Shown here piece after piece: positions 8,751-16,569 of a DNA stretch of 57,548 bases. The position numbers and the translations under genes were made by a program. Origin of the DNA: an uncultured Corynebacterium sp. (GTDB lineage: Bacteria > Actinomycetota > Actinomycetes > Mycobacteriales > Mycobacteriaceae); assembly GCF_946221155.1 (NCBI RefSeq), contig NZ_CAMIAN010000011.1:1-57548 (forward strand). The letters are read 5' to 3'. The notes under the pieces are model-generated. The model was not told the DNA's origin. It searched no databases and saw nothing but the letters and a program-made list of their open reading frames with translations. The first letter of the stretch is position 1; every line of letters starts with the position of its first letter.

Positions 8751-10247
8751 ATGTTTGTGAGATTAAGTGTGTTTTGGCAAGACCATCAACTGGATGTCAG
8801 CCTCCCAGCACACAGGCCCGTCATCGACTACCTCGATGACGTGGTGGAACTGTTCCGTGGACGAGTAGCAGATTCCGAATTTACCGCAGACGTGGAAGCT
8901 ACCGCGCACCTGTGGGTGCTGTCCTCCCCAGAAACGGGGATTATCAACGCTGAGCGCACTCTCGAAGACTATGAGGTGCTGGACGGGCACAAGCTCTACC
9001 TGTCGCAGCGAGCTGAAGCCGCCCACGCACCATTTGTCGATGACATCATGGCCGAAATGCGCAGCACCATTGGAGCCTCCCAGTTTGCGTGGTCTGGAAC
9101 CACCCGCACAGATGGACTGCTGGCAACCATGTTGGCCACTATTACGTTGGTTGGCTTCGTCGCACTCAAGGGCGTGTGGGGTAGCAGTCTCGCAGGGCTC
9201 GGTTTCGGGCATGGCTCGTCCGCCGGCGGACACGTTGTGGAGGCGTGGAATTCAGGTCGAATCACAAGCGTCGTGACCGCTACCATCCTGACCCTCGTGG
9301 CAATCGGGATTGCCCTGTGGAAGCCCCGTCCGTGGGCACAGAAGTTGGCGTGGGCCCTGCCCATCTTTGGGTTCATTGTTTCTGCAGCCGTGTTGCGACC
9401 CGTGGACAGTGCGCCGGGACTAGCGTGGACAATCAGTATCACTGCACTTTGTGCGGCCATCGCAGCGTGGATCGCGCTGAGGAAGCAGGCGACAGCTACA
9501 GCGGTTGCAACCGGGATCGTCGCCGTAGCTGCGGCGGTTTTCGGGCTGGCAACCTTCCTTGGAGCAAGTCCTTTTGCGCTGGCCGCGTGGACAGCATGGC
9601 TGCCCATCGCGATGCTGCTGACCACGTCGACGCTTGCTATCAGTAGCACCGGGCTTGCCGCGATGCTTCGTCGCAGTGACGCCGGGGAATCTATTAGCCG
9701 CGAATCCATCCGCGCTGCCGCTCTGCGCACTGAAGCAATTAGTCGCGGTATTAGCTGGGCCGCAACAATCATGGGCGCCCTCATTGTGCTTGTTCTCAAC
9801 ACAAGCAGCTACTGGCAACAGGGGCTCATTGCAGCTCTGCTGGCGGTCATCCTGATCCTGCGTACGAATGGCTTCTCGGATGCTCGGATCATTAGCCCTC
9901 TGCTCATCGCCGGAATCACTGGCCTCGCCACGAGCACCGGCAGCTTCGTGCATTGGTTCTCAGGCGACGGATCGCAAACTGGTAAGGACTCGACCGATCA
10001 GTTTGGTGTGAATGCGTGGATCTTCAACAGTGCTACTGATAGTTGGCAGCCATGGGCTGCAGCCACCCTGGTCATCGTCATCTCGCTGATTGTGCTAGCC
10101 CTTATCGCAAGCCGTCAGCCGGACGAACTGGCCGAGGCTCGCATGGCCAAGGTCATCACATTCATTGACGTGGTGGCGTCCCTTGCATTCATCCCCATTG
10201 TCCTCATCGGGCAAGGTGTGCTGACCTACTACTGGGCGGTCAGTTAG
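8751..10247 (+). CDS. eccD: Type VII secretion integral membrane protein EccD
   Basis: With start at 8751 the protein has 498 residues, the usual size of EccD. Residues 1 to about 80 form the ubiquitin-like domain seen in EccD/YukD proteins (MFVRLSVFW, then DVSLPAHRPVIDYL). From about residue 105 there are roughly eleven hydrophobic segments, forming the membrane channel part of the ESX complex. The frame is open upstream to 8613 and another ATG exists at 8742, but the domain start and the -10 box spacing favour 8751. It is transcribed away from eccC, with 127 bases between the two starts. A strong hairpin terminator follows the stop. The partners EccB, EccE and MycP are not encoded nearby. 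Confidence 0.93.
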   Translation: MFVRLSVFWQDHQLDVSLPAHRPVIDYLDDVVELFRGRVADSEFTADVEATAHLWVLSSPETGIINAERTLEDYEVLDGHKLYLSQRAEAAHAPFVDDIMAEMRSTIGASQFAWSGTTRTDGLLATMLATITLVGFVALKGVWGSSLAGLGFGHGSSAGGHVVEAWNSGRITSVVTATILTLVAIGIALWKPRPWAQKLAWALPIFGFIVSAAVLRPVDSAPGLAWTISITALCAAIAAWIALRKQATATAVATGIVAVAAAVFGLATFLGASPFALAAWTAWLPIAMLLTTSTLAISSTGLAAMLRRSDAGESISRESIRAAALRTEAISRGISWAATIMGALIVLVLNTSSYWQQGLIAALLAVILILRTNGFSDARIISPLLIAGITGLATSTGSFVHWFSGDGSQTGKDSTDQFGVNAWIFNSATDSWQPWAAATLVIVISLIVLALIASRQPDELAEARMAKVITFIDVVASLAFIPIVLIGQGVLTYYWAVS

Positions 10248-10283
10248 GCGTCGTTCTACTAGGACCCTGGCGATAGATAAAAG

Positions 10284-10321
10284 AAAGCTCGTGGCGCGAG
10301 GAACGCACCACGAGCTTTTTT
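10284..10321. terminator. Intrinsic terminator after eccD
   Basis: Eleven-base arms at 10284-10294 and 10308-10318 (AAAGCTCGTGG and CCACGAGCTTT) form a perfect hairpin followed by a short T run. The A-rich left side means it could also act for the converging htdX-like gene. Confidence 0.85.
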
Positions 10322-10360
10322 ACCGGCAGGTGATCAGCCAGTTCTGCCCGCCAAACCGAC

Positions 10361-10392
10361 GCTGGCTAGACGTTGGCTCGATGCTGGCTAGA
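10361..10392. repeat. Three 11-base repeat units spanning the htdX-like stop codon
   Basis: GCTGGCTAGA occurs at 10361-10370 and 10383-10392, with a degenerate unit GTTGGCTCGA at 10372-10381. The unit at 10383 contains the stop codon of the minus-strand gene, so the outer copy adds a second TAG. Confidence 0.75.
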
Positions 10393-11317
10393 TTCTTTCG
10401 ACCTTGCCCACAGCGTGCAGGGTCTTTAGCTTAGAAGCCTTGCGCAGCTGCAGATCCCACTCGCTGGGGCGCGGGTAGGCCTTGTCGCCCGAAGCCTCGG
10501 CGAAGAATGCCACGGTGGTCGGCAGCGTAACGGGCTTGGCGAACTCCACGCTGAAACGTGCAGCGGAAGGCAGCAAGCCCTCCAGGCCGCGCAGCATCGT
10601 GGCAGCGGACCACATGCCGTGCGCAATGACGGCCGGGAAGCCGAAAGCCTTCGCGCCAACGCTGGAGACGTGGATCGGGTTCTTATCACCCGAAGCCTGC
10701 GCGTACTCCTGGATGTCCGCCGGGGTTACGCGGAACTTTGCGGATGGGGTCGCGTCGTACTCATCGAACTCAACCGGCTCCAGAATGCGGCCGTCGGTCG
10801 GCTGCTTGTCCTTGTAAGGCGAGGAGCTGGAAAGCTTCGCGCCCTTAGACAAGAAGCCACTGGTCTGCTTCCACACGTCCTCGCCGTCGACGGAGACGAC
10901 CGTAACGACATCCAGCAGCACGCCCTTGGTGTGTGGACGCAGGTTCTCCGCGTGCACGCGGATGTCCAGCACATCGTCCACGGTCAGGTCGCGGGTCTGC
11001 TCGATGCGGTTGGTCAGGTGCACCAGGCCCACGGCGTTAACGGGGGAGTCCGATGCAGTCAGGATCTTCATGACAATCGGGAAGCTCAGCACGTACGGGT
11101 ACGTGATCGGCAGCTCGTTGCGCAGTCGCAGGCCCGTTGCCGCGTTGTAGGCAGCCAGCTCCGGCACCTTGATCTTGACGCCCTCAACCTTGAACGCAGT
11201 CTTCGGATTGTCCTTGGCACTACGGGGGCTACCCACGCCCGGAACAACATCCTTGACGGCGTTGCGGTACTCGTCCATCAGCACTGGGATGGAATCCAGC
11301 TTCTTGTAGTCAACCAC
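10388..11317 (-). CDS. MaoC-family (R)-3-hydroxyacyl dehydratase, HtdX-like
   Basis: A 309-residue protein with two hot-dog folds. The C-terminal fold carries the hydratase-2 motif in SGDKNPIHVSSVGAKAFG near residues 213-230, with the Asp and His that catalyse hydration/dehydration of 3-hydroxyacyl thioesters; the N-terminal fold lacks it. Length and order next to FabG4- and FadA-like genes match Rv0241c-Rv0243 of M. tuberculosis, where HtdX takes part in fatty-acid elongation. The GTG start at 11317 is preceded by AAAGGAG at a normal distance. The gene follows the fabG4-like gene by 45 bases and is probably cotranscribed with it. An 11-base repeat that contains the stop codon follows at 10361-10392. 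Confidence 0.9.
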   Translation of the reverse strand: MVDYKKLDSIPVLMDEYRNAVKDVVPGVGSPRSAKDNPKTAFKVEGVKIKVPELAAYNAATGLRLRNELPITYPYVLSFPIVMKILTASDSPVNAVGLVHLTNRIEQTRDLTVDDVLDIRVHAENLRPHTKGVLLDVVTVVSVDGEDVWKQTSGFLSKGAKLSSSSPYKDKQPTDGRILEPVEFDEYDATPSAKFRVTPADIQEYAQASGDKNPIHVSSVGAKAFGFPAVIAHGMWSAATMLRGLEGLLPSAARFSVEFAKPVTLPTTVAFFAEASGDKAYPRPSEWDLQLRKASKLKTLHAVGKVERI

Positions 11318-11362
11318 TGGTCGTGGCTCCTTTCTCTACAGTTCGCTTGACGGGGGTTCGTC

Positions 11363-12709
11363 TTAGGCGCCCAGCATTGCCTGGCCACATACGCGCACAA
11401 CGTTGCCGGTGACAGCCTGGGAAGCCGGAGCTGCGAAGTAGGCGATGGTCTCGGCGACGTCCACGGTCTCGCCACCCTGCTGCAGGGAGGACAGCAGACG
11501 GCCACCGACGCGAGTGCCGAACGGGATGGCGGCGGTCATCTGGGTCTCGATGAACCCCGGAGCAACAGCGTTGACGGTGATGCCACGGTCAGCCAGCTTC
11601 TCGGAGAAGGAATCCACGAAGCCGATCACGCCGGCCTTGGTAGCGCCGTAGTTGGTTTGGCCACGGTTACCGGCGATACCGGCGATGGAAGCCACGCCGA
11701 TAACACGACCGTTGTCGGCCAGGCCACCGTTATCCAGCAGCTTCTCGGTGATGCGCACCGGCGCAGCCAGGTTGACGGCGATGACGGAATCCCAACGGCC
11801 CTCATCCATGTTGGCCAGCAGCTTGTCGCGGGTGATGCCGGCGTTGTGGACGATGATGTCAATCGGGCCGCCGTGGCGAGCCTCCGCGTGCTCCTTCAGC
11901 TTCTCCGCAGCGTCGGCAGCGGTGACGTCCAGCGGCAGGGCAGTGCCGCCGACCTTGTTGGCGGTCTCTGCCAGGCCCTCGCCAGCCTGCGGAACGTCCA
12001 CGCAGATGACCTTCGCACCGTCGCGAGCCAGCACCTCTGCGATGGTGGCGCCAATGCCGCGGGCAGCGCCGGTGACCACGGCGATCTTGCCCTCGGAAGG
12101 CTTGCCCCAGTTGGCCGGGGCGGTCGCGGACTGGGCGTCAACACGAATAACCTGAGCGTCCACGAAGGCCGACTTGGCGGACAGGACGAAGCGCAGGGTG
12201 GACTCCAGGCCAGCGAGGTCGGCGGAAGCGTCCGGGGCGGTGTACACCAGCTGGACGGTGGCGCCGCGCAGCAGCTCCTTACCGACGGAGCGGGTGAAGC
12301 CCTCCAGGGCACGCTGAGCGATGCGCTCGTCAGCGTTGTCAATCAGCTCCGGGGTGGTGCCGATGACCAGCAGGCGGGCGCAGGGCTGCAGCTGGCGCAT
12401 GACCGGGTGGAAGAAGTCGTACAGCTGGCGGAGGTCTTCCGGCTTGGTGATGCCGGTGGCGTCAAAAACCAGACCGGCGTACTTGTTATCGCCAGCGGAG
12501 GTAGAGACCTTGTAGTCGTCGGCGAGCAGCTCCTCGATGCGGCCGACCAGGCGACCGGAACCGCCCAGCAGAACACGGCCGTCCAGTGCGGGCTCGCCCT
12601 CCTTGTAACGACGCAGCTTCGTCGGTACCGGCAGGCCAGCCTGCTTGGAGATCTTCTTGCCGAGGTCCGAGTTGATGAACTTCAGGTATGCATCCTGGTT
12701 TTCAGGCAC
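11363..12709 (-). CDS. fabG4: 3-oxoacyl-ACP/CoA reductase, FabG4-like (SDR family)
   Basis: The frame extends to 12853, but GTG at 12709 is preceded by GAGGAG nine bases away and gives the expected N-terminus (VPENQDAYLKF), so the protein has 448 residues. Residues 1 to about 200 form a degenerate flavodoxin-like domain seen in FabG4-type high-molecular-weight reductases. The second half is a classical short-chain dehydrogenase: TGAARGIG cofactor loop, NAG, and the catalytic Ser plus YGATK near residues 350-370. It reduces 3-oxoacyl thioesters with NADH or NADPH. Divergent from fadA with 200 bases between the starts, and upstream of the htdX-like dehydratase; together they cover reduction, dehydration and thiolysis/condensation of acyl chains. 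Confidence 0.92.
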   Translation of the reverse strand: MPENQDAYLKFINSDLGKKISKQAGLPVPTKLRRYKEGEPALDGRVLLGGSGRLVGRIEELLADDYKVSTSAGDNKYAGLVFDATGITKPEDLRQLYDFFHPVMRQLQPCARLLVIGTTPELIDNADERIAQRALEGFTRSVGKELLRGATVQLVYTAPDASADLAGLESTLRFVLSAKSAFVDAQVIRVDAQSATAPANWGKPSEGKIAVVTGAARGIGATIAEVLARDGAKVICVDVPQAGEGLAETANKVGGTALPLDVTAADAAEKLKEHAEARHGGPIDIIVHNAGITRDKLLANMDEGRWDSVIAVNLAAPVRITEKLLDNGGLADNGRVIGVASIAGIAGNRGQTNYGATKAGVIGFVDSFSEKLADRGITVNAVAPGFIETQMTAAIPFGTRVGGRLLSSLQQGGETVDVAETIAYFAAPASQAVTGNVVRVCGQAMLGA

Positions 12710-12836
12710 TAGCTTTAACTCCTCATATCTATAAATTCGCCACAGTGGGTGGCGATTCGGCGCGAAATATACAAGTCTTGTGGGCGATACGCACACGAGC
12801 GTTGCCGAGACAATGTATGTTCTCATGTATAACCAT

Positions 12837-12858
12837 ACGGTGTGATCGAGCACACCGT
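12837..12858. promoter_or_regulatory. Perfect inverted repeat between fabG4-like and fadA genes
   Basis: ACGGTGTG, six bases, then CACACCGT form a perfect eight-base palindrome in the divergent promoter region, 50 bases before the fadA ATG. It has the form of an operator for a dimeric repressor such as a TetR-family protein, but the regulator is unknown. Confidence 0.45.
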
Positions 12859-12909
12859 GTAGGAAAACGTTCTTTCAATTCACATTCTTCGATGGAGTGA
12901 CACAAAAAT

Positions 12910-14226
12910 ATGACTAACGGAGCACCCCGCAAGGTCGCCATCCTCGGCGGCAACCGCATCCCGTTCGCCCGTTCCAACAAGGAGTACGCGAACGCGTCTA
13001 ACCAAGACATGCTGACCGCCGCCATCGATGGCCTGGTCGCACGCTACGGCCTGCAGGGCGAGGAGCTGGGACAGGTCGTCGCCGGCGCCGTGCTGAAGCA
13101 CTCCCGCGACTTCAACCTGACCCGCGAGACCGTCCTCGGCTCCGCACTGTCCTCCACCACTCCGGCCTTCGACCTGCAGATGGCCTGCGGCACTGGCCTG
13201 GCTGCCCTGGTACAGGTTGCAGACGCAATCGCCCTGGGCCGCATCGAGTCTGGCATCGGCGGCGGCGTGGACACCACCTCCGACGCACCACTGGCCGTCA
13301 ACGATCAGCTGCGGAAGACCCTGATCAAGCTGAACAACGCAAAGACCACCACCGACCGCCTGAAGTTGGTCGGCCAGATCCGCCCCTCCCAGCTAGCCCC
13401 GGAGCAGCCGAACAACGGTGAGCCCCGCACCGGACTTTCCATGGGTGACCACGCGGCCATCACCGCCCGCGAGTTCGGCCTGACCCGCGAGGAGCAGGAC
13501 CAGCTGGCAGCTGAGTCCCACCAGAAGCTGGCCAAGGCATACGACGAGGGCTTCTTCGAGGACCTCATCACCCCGTACCTGGGCGTACAGCGCGATACTA
13601 ACCTGCGCCCGGACTCCAACGTAGAGAAGCTGGCCAAGCTGAAGCCGGTCTTCGGCAAGAAGGATGCCGAGCAGCACGGCACCAAGGCCACCATGACCGC
13701 CGGAAACTCCACCCCGCTGACCGACGGCGCTTCCGCAGTCCTGATCTCCTCCGAGGAATGGGCCGCGGAGCACAACATCCCGGTCAAGGCATACCTGGTG
13801 GATTCCGAGGTTGCCTCTGTGGACTTCATCAACGGCCGCGACGGCATGACCCCGGACGGTCTGCTGATGTCCCCGACCTACGCGGTTGCCCGCCTGCTGA
13901 AGCGCAACAACCTCACCCTGCAGGACTTCGACTTCTACGAGATCCACGAGGCCTTCGCCTCCCAGACCTGCGCCACCCTCAAGGCTTGGGAGTCCGACGA
14001 GTACTGCCGCGAGCGCCTAGGCCTGGATGGTGCCCTGGGGGCCATCGACCGCGCAAAGCTGAACGTCAAGGGCTCCTCCCTGGCTGCTGGCCACCCGTTC
14101 GCCGCTACCGGCGGCCGCATCATCGCCACCGCAGCGAAGGTGCTGGAGGAAAACGGCGGCGGCCGCACCCTGGTTTCCATCTGCGCTGCAGGTGGTCAGG
14201 GCATCGTCGCCATCGTCGAGCGCTAA
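12910..14226 (+). CDS. fadA: Acetyl-CoA C-acyltransferase (thiolase) FadA
   Basis: A 438-residue thiolase. The nucleophilic cysteine is in MACGTG near residue 93; the active-site histidine regions HEAFASQ and GHPFAATG and the C-terminal cysteine motif CAAGGQG near residue 427 are all present. It catalyses reversible condensation or cleavage of acyl-CoA chains. The ATG at 12910 follows a weak ribosome region (ATGGAGTGACACAAAA). The gene is divergent from the fabG4-like gene, and a palindrome lies in the shared promoter region. The same arrangement (Rv0241c-Rv0243) exists in mycobacteria. It is followed by a run of CTAG-containing repeats rather than a typical terminator. Confidence 0.93.
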   Translation: MTNGAPRKVAILGGNRIPFARSNKEYANASNQDMLTAAIDGLVARYGLQGEELGQVVAGAVLKHSRDFNLTRETVLGSALSSTTPAFDLQMACGTGLAALVQVADAIALGRIESGIGGGVDTTSDAPLAVNDQLRKTLIKLNNAKTTTDRLKLVGQIRPSQLAPEQPNNGEPRTGLSMGDHAAITAREFGLTREEQDQLAAESHQKLAKAYDEGFFEDLITPYLGVQRDTNLRPDSNVEKLAKLKPVFGKKDAEQHGTKATMTAGNSTPLTDGASAVLISSEEWAAEHNIPVKAYLVDSEVASVDFINGRDGMTPDGLLMSPTYAVARLLKRNNLTLQDFDFYEIHEAFASQTCATLKAWESDEYCRERLGLDGALGAIDRAKLNVKGSSLAAGHPFAATGGRIIATAAKVLEENGGGRTLVSICAAGGQGIVAIVER

Positions 14227-14266
14227 AGCGCCGCTAGCCGCTAGTTAGCCGCTAGCTTCTAGCGGC
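14224..14266. repeat. CTAG-rich repeat and small hairpin after fadA
   Basis: The stop codon is followed by several GCCGCTAG units, giving stop codons at 14224, 14235, 14242, 14246, 14253 and 14260 in all three frames. GCCGCTAG at 14248-14255 and CTAGCGGC at 14259-14266 form an eight-base hairpin with a three-base loop. There is no T run, so termination here is uncertain. Confidence 0.6.
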
Positions 14267-14289
14267 CAGCGGCTGCGTGCCGCCGGTTG

Positions 14290-15546
14290 CTAGAACACCT
14301 TCGCCAGATCGGTCTTGTACACCACCGCGTTGTAGCTGTGCCACGAGGTGGCCACCCAGTACAAGTTCCCATCGGTCTGGTGTGGGTACATATACCCGCC
14401 GTAGATATCCGGCACCTGGGTCCTGGAGATCAGCGTTTTCGCGCTGCTCCAGGGCCCTTCTGGGCTATCGGCCTGGCGCAGCACCATTCCTTGAGTGGAT
14501 TCGTACAGTGCCAACCATTTGCCGAGGTGCTCGTTGTACTGCACGGAGAGCTCGGAAACTCGTCCGTCGAGCACTGGCTTTGCGGCGTCCATGCGGGAGG
14601 TCCAGCCACTACCGTCCCAGTACTCCGCAGAGCTGAAGTTAGGGAATTCCGCCTCGCTAATGCGTGCCAGGCGCGCCTGGCCGGAGCGCCCCGACGGGGT
14701 GCCGTAGACGTATACGTAGCCGTCGTCGCCTGCAGCTGCGCCCTCCGGTGCCTTGGCGAAGGCTGTCATTTGGAAGTAGTCGTCGCCCGAGCTGTGTGCT
14801 GGGAGCTCAGGCAGGCGGCTGTCCTTAGAAGCCACCGAGCTGGTGCGGTAGGAGTCCGGCACCACGGAGAACGTCTTTCCGCCGTCGGTGGACTTCGCCG
14901 TCGCGGCATAGTTCGTGCGCCACTGTCCAGGCTTGCCCCAGTCGCGCACGGACATGAAGTCCACGTATTGTTCACCGTTTACTTCAATTCCGGCAGTTGG
15001 AATAATTGTCATTTCTACGCCGCTCTTCTTGAGAGATGCAGGCAGGAATTCCTCGGAGCGGCTGCCCGTAGCAGGACCACCCATGTGGATCCCGTTGGAG
15101 GGATCCATATCGTCGGTCTCGTACAGAGCATTGGAGTGCCAGCCGTTGTTTCCGGCTCCGCAGCGGAAGGAATCACCGAACGCTGCCAGCACGCGCCCAT
15201 CGCCGGAATCCCACATAATGCCCAAGTCGGTGGAGCTCAAGCCCGTCTTATCGGTGCGGTCGGGGCCGAACCGGCCGGTGAGCATGTGCATCGCCTCGGT
15301 ATTACCGGTGACCTTCGGCATGCCCTCGGGCTTACCGGTCAGCCACTGTGGCTGTCCGAGGCTGCCTGCAAGTGAGCCGCTGCTGCTGGCGACCAGCCCA
15401 TCGCTGGTGGTGGGCTTGTAAGTCCAGCATGGATCAGCCGCGGCGTGACCCGTAGACAGTGCGGTCACGGCGGTGGCAGTAGCCAGGATTGAGCCGGCGG
15501 TCAAGGTGGCGGCGAGGGTGCGGCGAGAGGCAGAAATCTTATGCAT
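14290..15546 (-). CDS. Secreted DUF4185-domain protein
   Basis: A 418-residue exported protein if translation starts at ATG 15546. This start gives a clear signal peptide (MHKISASRR, then a hydrophobic core and cleavage after AAA-D near residue 37); the frame is open further upstream but only with unlikely sequence. The mature part resembles the DUF4185 family, predicted to adopt a beta-propeller fold related to sialidase-like proteins: GLSSTDLGIMWDSGDGRVLAAFGDSF, STDGGKTF (an Asp-box-like repeat) and YGGYMYPHQTDGNLYWVATSW near the end. Enzyme activity is not established for the family. No ribosome site precedes the ATG, and an AT-rich -10-like sequence four to seven bases upstream hints at a leaderless mRNA. 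It is divergent from the 118-residue secreted protein. Confidence 0.82.
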   Translation of the reverse strand: MHKISASRRTLAATLTAGSILATATAVTALSTGHAAADPCWTYKPTTSDGLVASSSGSLAGSLGQPQWLTGKPEGMPKVTGNTEAMHMLTGRFGPDRTDKTGLSSTDLGIMWDSGDGRVLAAFGDSFRCGAGNNGWHSNALYETDDMDPSNGIHMGGPATGSRSEEFLPASLKKSGVEMTIIPTAGIEVNGEQYVDFMSVRDWGKPGQWRTNYAATAKSTDGGKTFSVVPDSYRTSSVASKDSRLPELPAHSSGDDYFQMTAFAKAPEGAAAGDDGYVYVYGTPSGRSGQARLARISEAEFPNFSSAEYWDGSGWTSRMDAAKPVLDGRVSELSVQYNEHLGKWLALYESTQGMVLRQADSPEGPWSSAKTLISRTQVPDIYGGYMYPHQTDGNLYWVATSWHSYNAVVYKTDLAKVF

Positions 15547-15594
15547 GCAAGTTATATTTGCATACGTCCTTCTGCGTTGCCCGCCGAACTCCGC

Positions 15595-15607
15595 TATATT
15601 CTCGGCT
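15595..15607 (+). promoter_or_regulatory. -10 box fitting a leaderless transcript of the 118-residue gene
   Basis: TATATT at 15595-15600 is followed by CTCGGCT and then ATG at 15608. Seven bases between the -10 box and ATG match leaderless initiation. Confidence 0.55.
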
Positions 15608-15964
15608 ATGGCTAATTCCTCTCGCATTGCTTCCATCGCTGTGGCTGGCGTTCTTACTCTGTCCAGCGCCGCGGGTATCGCTGGCGCCGCGGACGCTGAT
15701 TCCGCCTCTGAAACCCTCCAGCCGCTGCCGACCGTCGAGACCCCCAAGGCTCCTGCGTCGGGCAGCTTGGGCAGTTCCTCGCGCGTGCCGAAGGCCTGCC
15801 AGAAGCTGGACCAGCAAATCGAAGAGGTCCGTAAGCAGTGGGACGAAGCAGTCGCCGAGCAGGATATCTACAAGGCCAATGGCCTGCGCATGGAGTTCGG
15901 CAACCTCGCCGCCAGCTATTACCAGTGCCGCCTGGCCGGAAACACTCTGGCAGGTTCGCTGTAG
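15608..15964 (+). CDS. Small secreted protein of unknown function
   Basis: A 118-residue protein that begins with a signal peptide (MANSSRIASIAVAG, hydrophobic core, AGA-AD cleavage near residue 27). A Pro/Ser-rich linker follows, then a helical domain with two cysteines (PKAC near residue 69 and YYQCR near 107) that could form a disulfide bridge between two helices. I do not recognise a family. The frame is open upstream to 15473, but the signal peptide and the -10 box seven bases before ATG 15608 fix the start. It shares its promoter region with the divergent DUF4185 gene and ends 16 bases before coaE. Confidence 0.78.
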   Translation: MANSSRIASIAVAGVLTLSSAAGIAGAADADSASETLQPLPTVETPKAPASGSLGSSSRVPKACQKLDQQIEEVRKQWDEAVAEQDIYKANGLRMEFGNLAASYYQCRLAGNTLAGSL

Positions 15965-15968
15965 GCGC

Positions 15969-15980
15969 TAGCATGGCCTC
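15969..15980 (+). promoter_or_regulatory. -10 box fitting a leaderless coaE transcript
   Basis: TAGCAT at 15969-15974 lies six bases before the coaE ATG, with no ribosome site between. Confidence 0.4.
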
Positions 15981-16565
15981 ATGATCACAATTGGGCTGAC
16001 TGGTGGAATCGGATCCGGCAAGTCAACCGTCTCTTCGCGGTTGGCGGAGCACGGTGCTTTTATTGTTGACGCCGACCTGGTGGCGCGCGAGATCGTCGAA
16101 CCGGGTCAGCCAGCTTTGGCCGAGCTGGCGGAGGCCTTTGACGGGGTGCTGAACCCCGACGGCACGTTAAACCGCGCGGAGCTGGCCCGCCAGGCCTTCG
16201 CCACGCCGGAGGCGACGGAGAAGCTCAACGCGATCACCCACCCACGCATCCGCGCCCGCACCGAAGAGCTGTTTAAGCAAGGGCGGGAGTCCGGCGCGCA
16301 GGTGCTCGTCTACGACATGCCGCTGCTCATCGAAAACGGTGAGGTGGACAAGGTCGATCACGTGCTGGTGGTGGATGCTCCCGACGAGCTGCGCATCGAC
16401 CGGCTAGTGCAGCACCGTGGTTTGGACGAGGATGACGCCCGCCGCCGCATTGCCGCCCAGATCGACCGCGCGACCCGCCTCAATGCGGCGGACACGGTTC
16501 TGGATAACTCCGGGACCGTAGAACAGCTACTCGAGCAGGTCGACGGCTTCTGGGACGGCCTCTAG
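15981..16565 (+). CDS. coaE: Dephospho-CoA kinase
   Basis: A 194-residue kinase that phosphorylates the 3'-hydroxyl of dephospho-CoA, the last step of coenzyme A synthesis. The P-loop GLTGGIGSGKST occupies residues 5-16; VDADLVAREIVEPG, THPRI and the lid residues in RIAAQ follow as in the family. Length is that of the single-domain bacterial enzyme; many mycobacterial CoaE proteins carry an extra C-terminal domain that is missing here. It stands next to uvrB as in other Mycobacteriales. It converges with the YdcF-like gene, with only four bases between the stops. Confidence 0.96.
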   Translation: MITIGLTGGIGSGKSTVSSRLAEHGAFIVDADLVAREIVEPGQPALAELAEAFDGVLNPDGTLNRAELARQAFATPEATEKLNAITHPRIRARTEELFKQGRESGAQVLVYDMPLLIENGEVDKVDHVLVVDAPDELRIDRLVQHRGLDEDDARRRIAAQIDRATRLNAADTVLDNSGTVEQLLEQVDGFWDGL

Positions 16566-16569
16566 AGCC

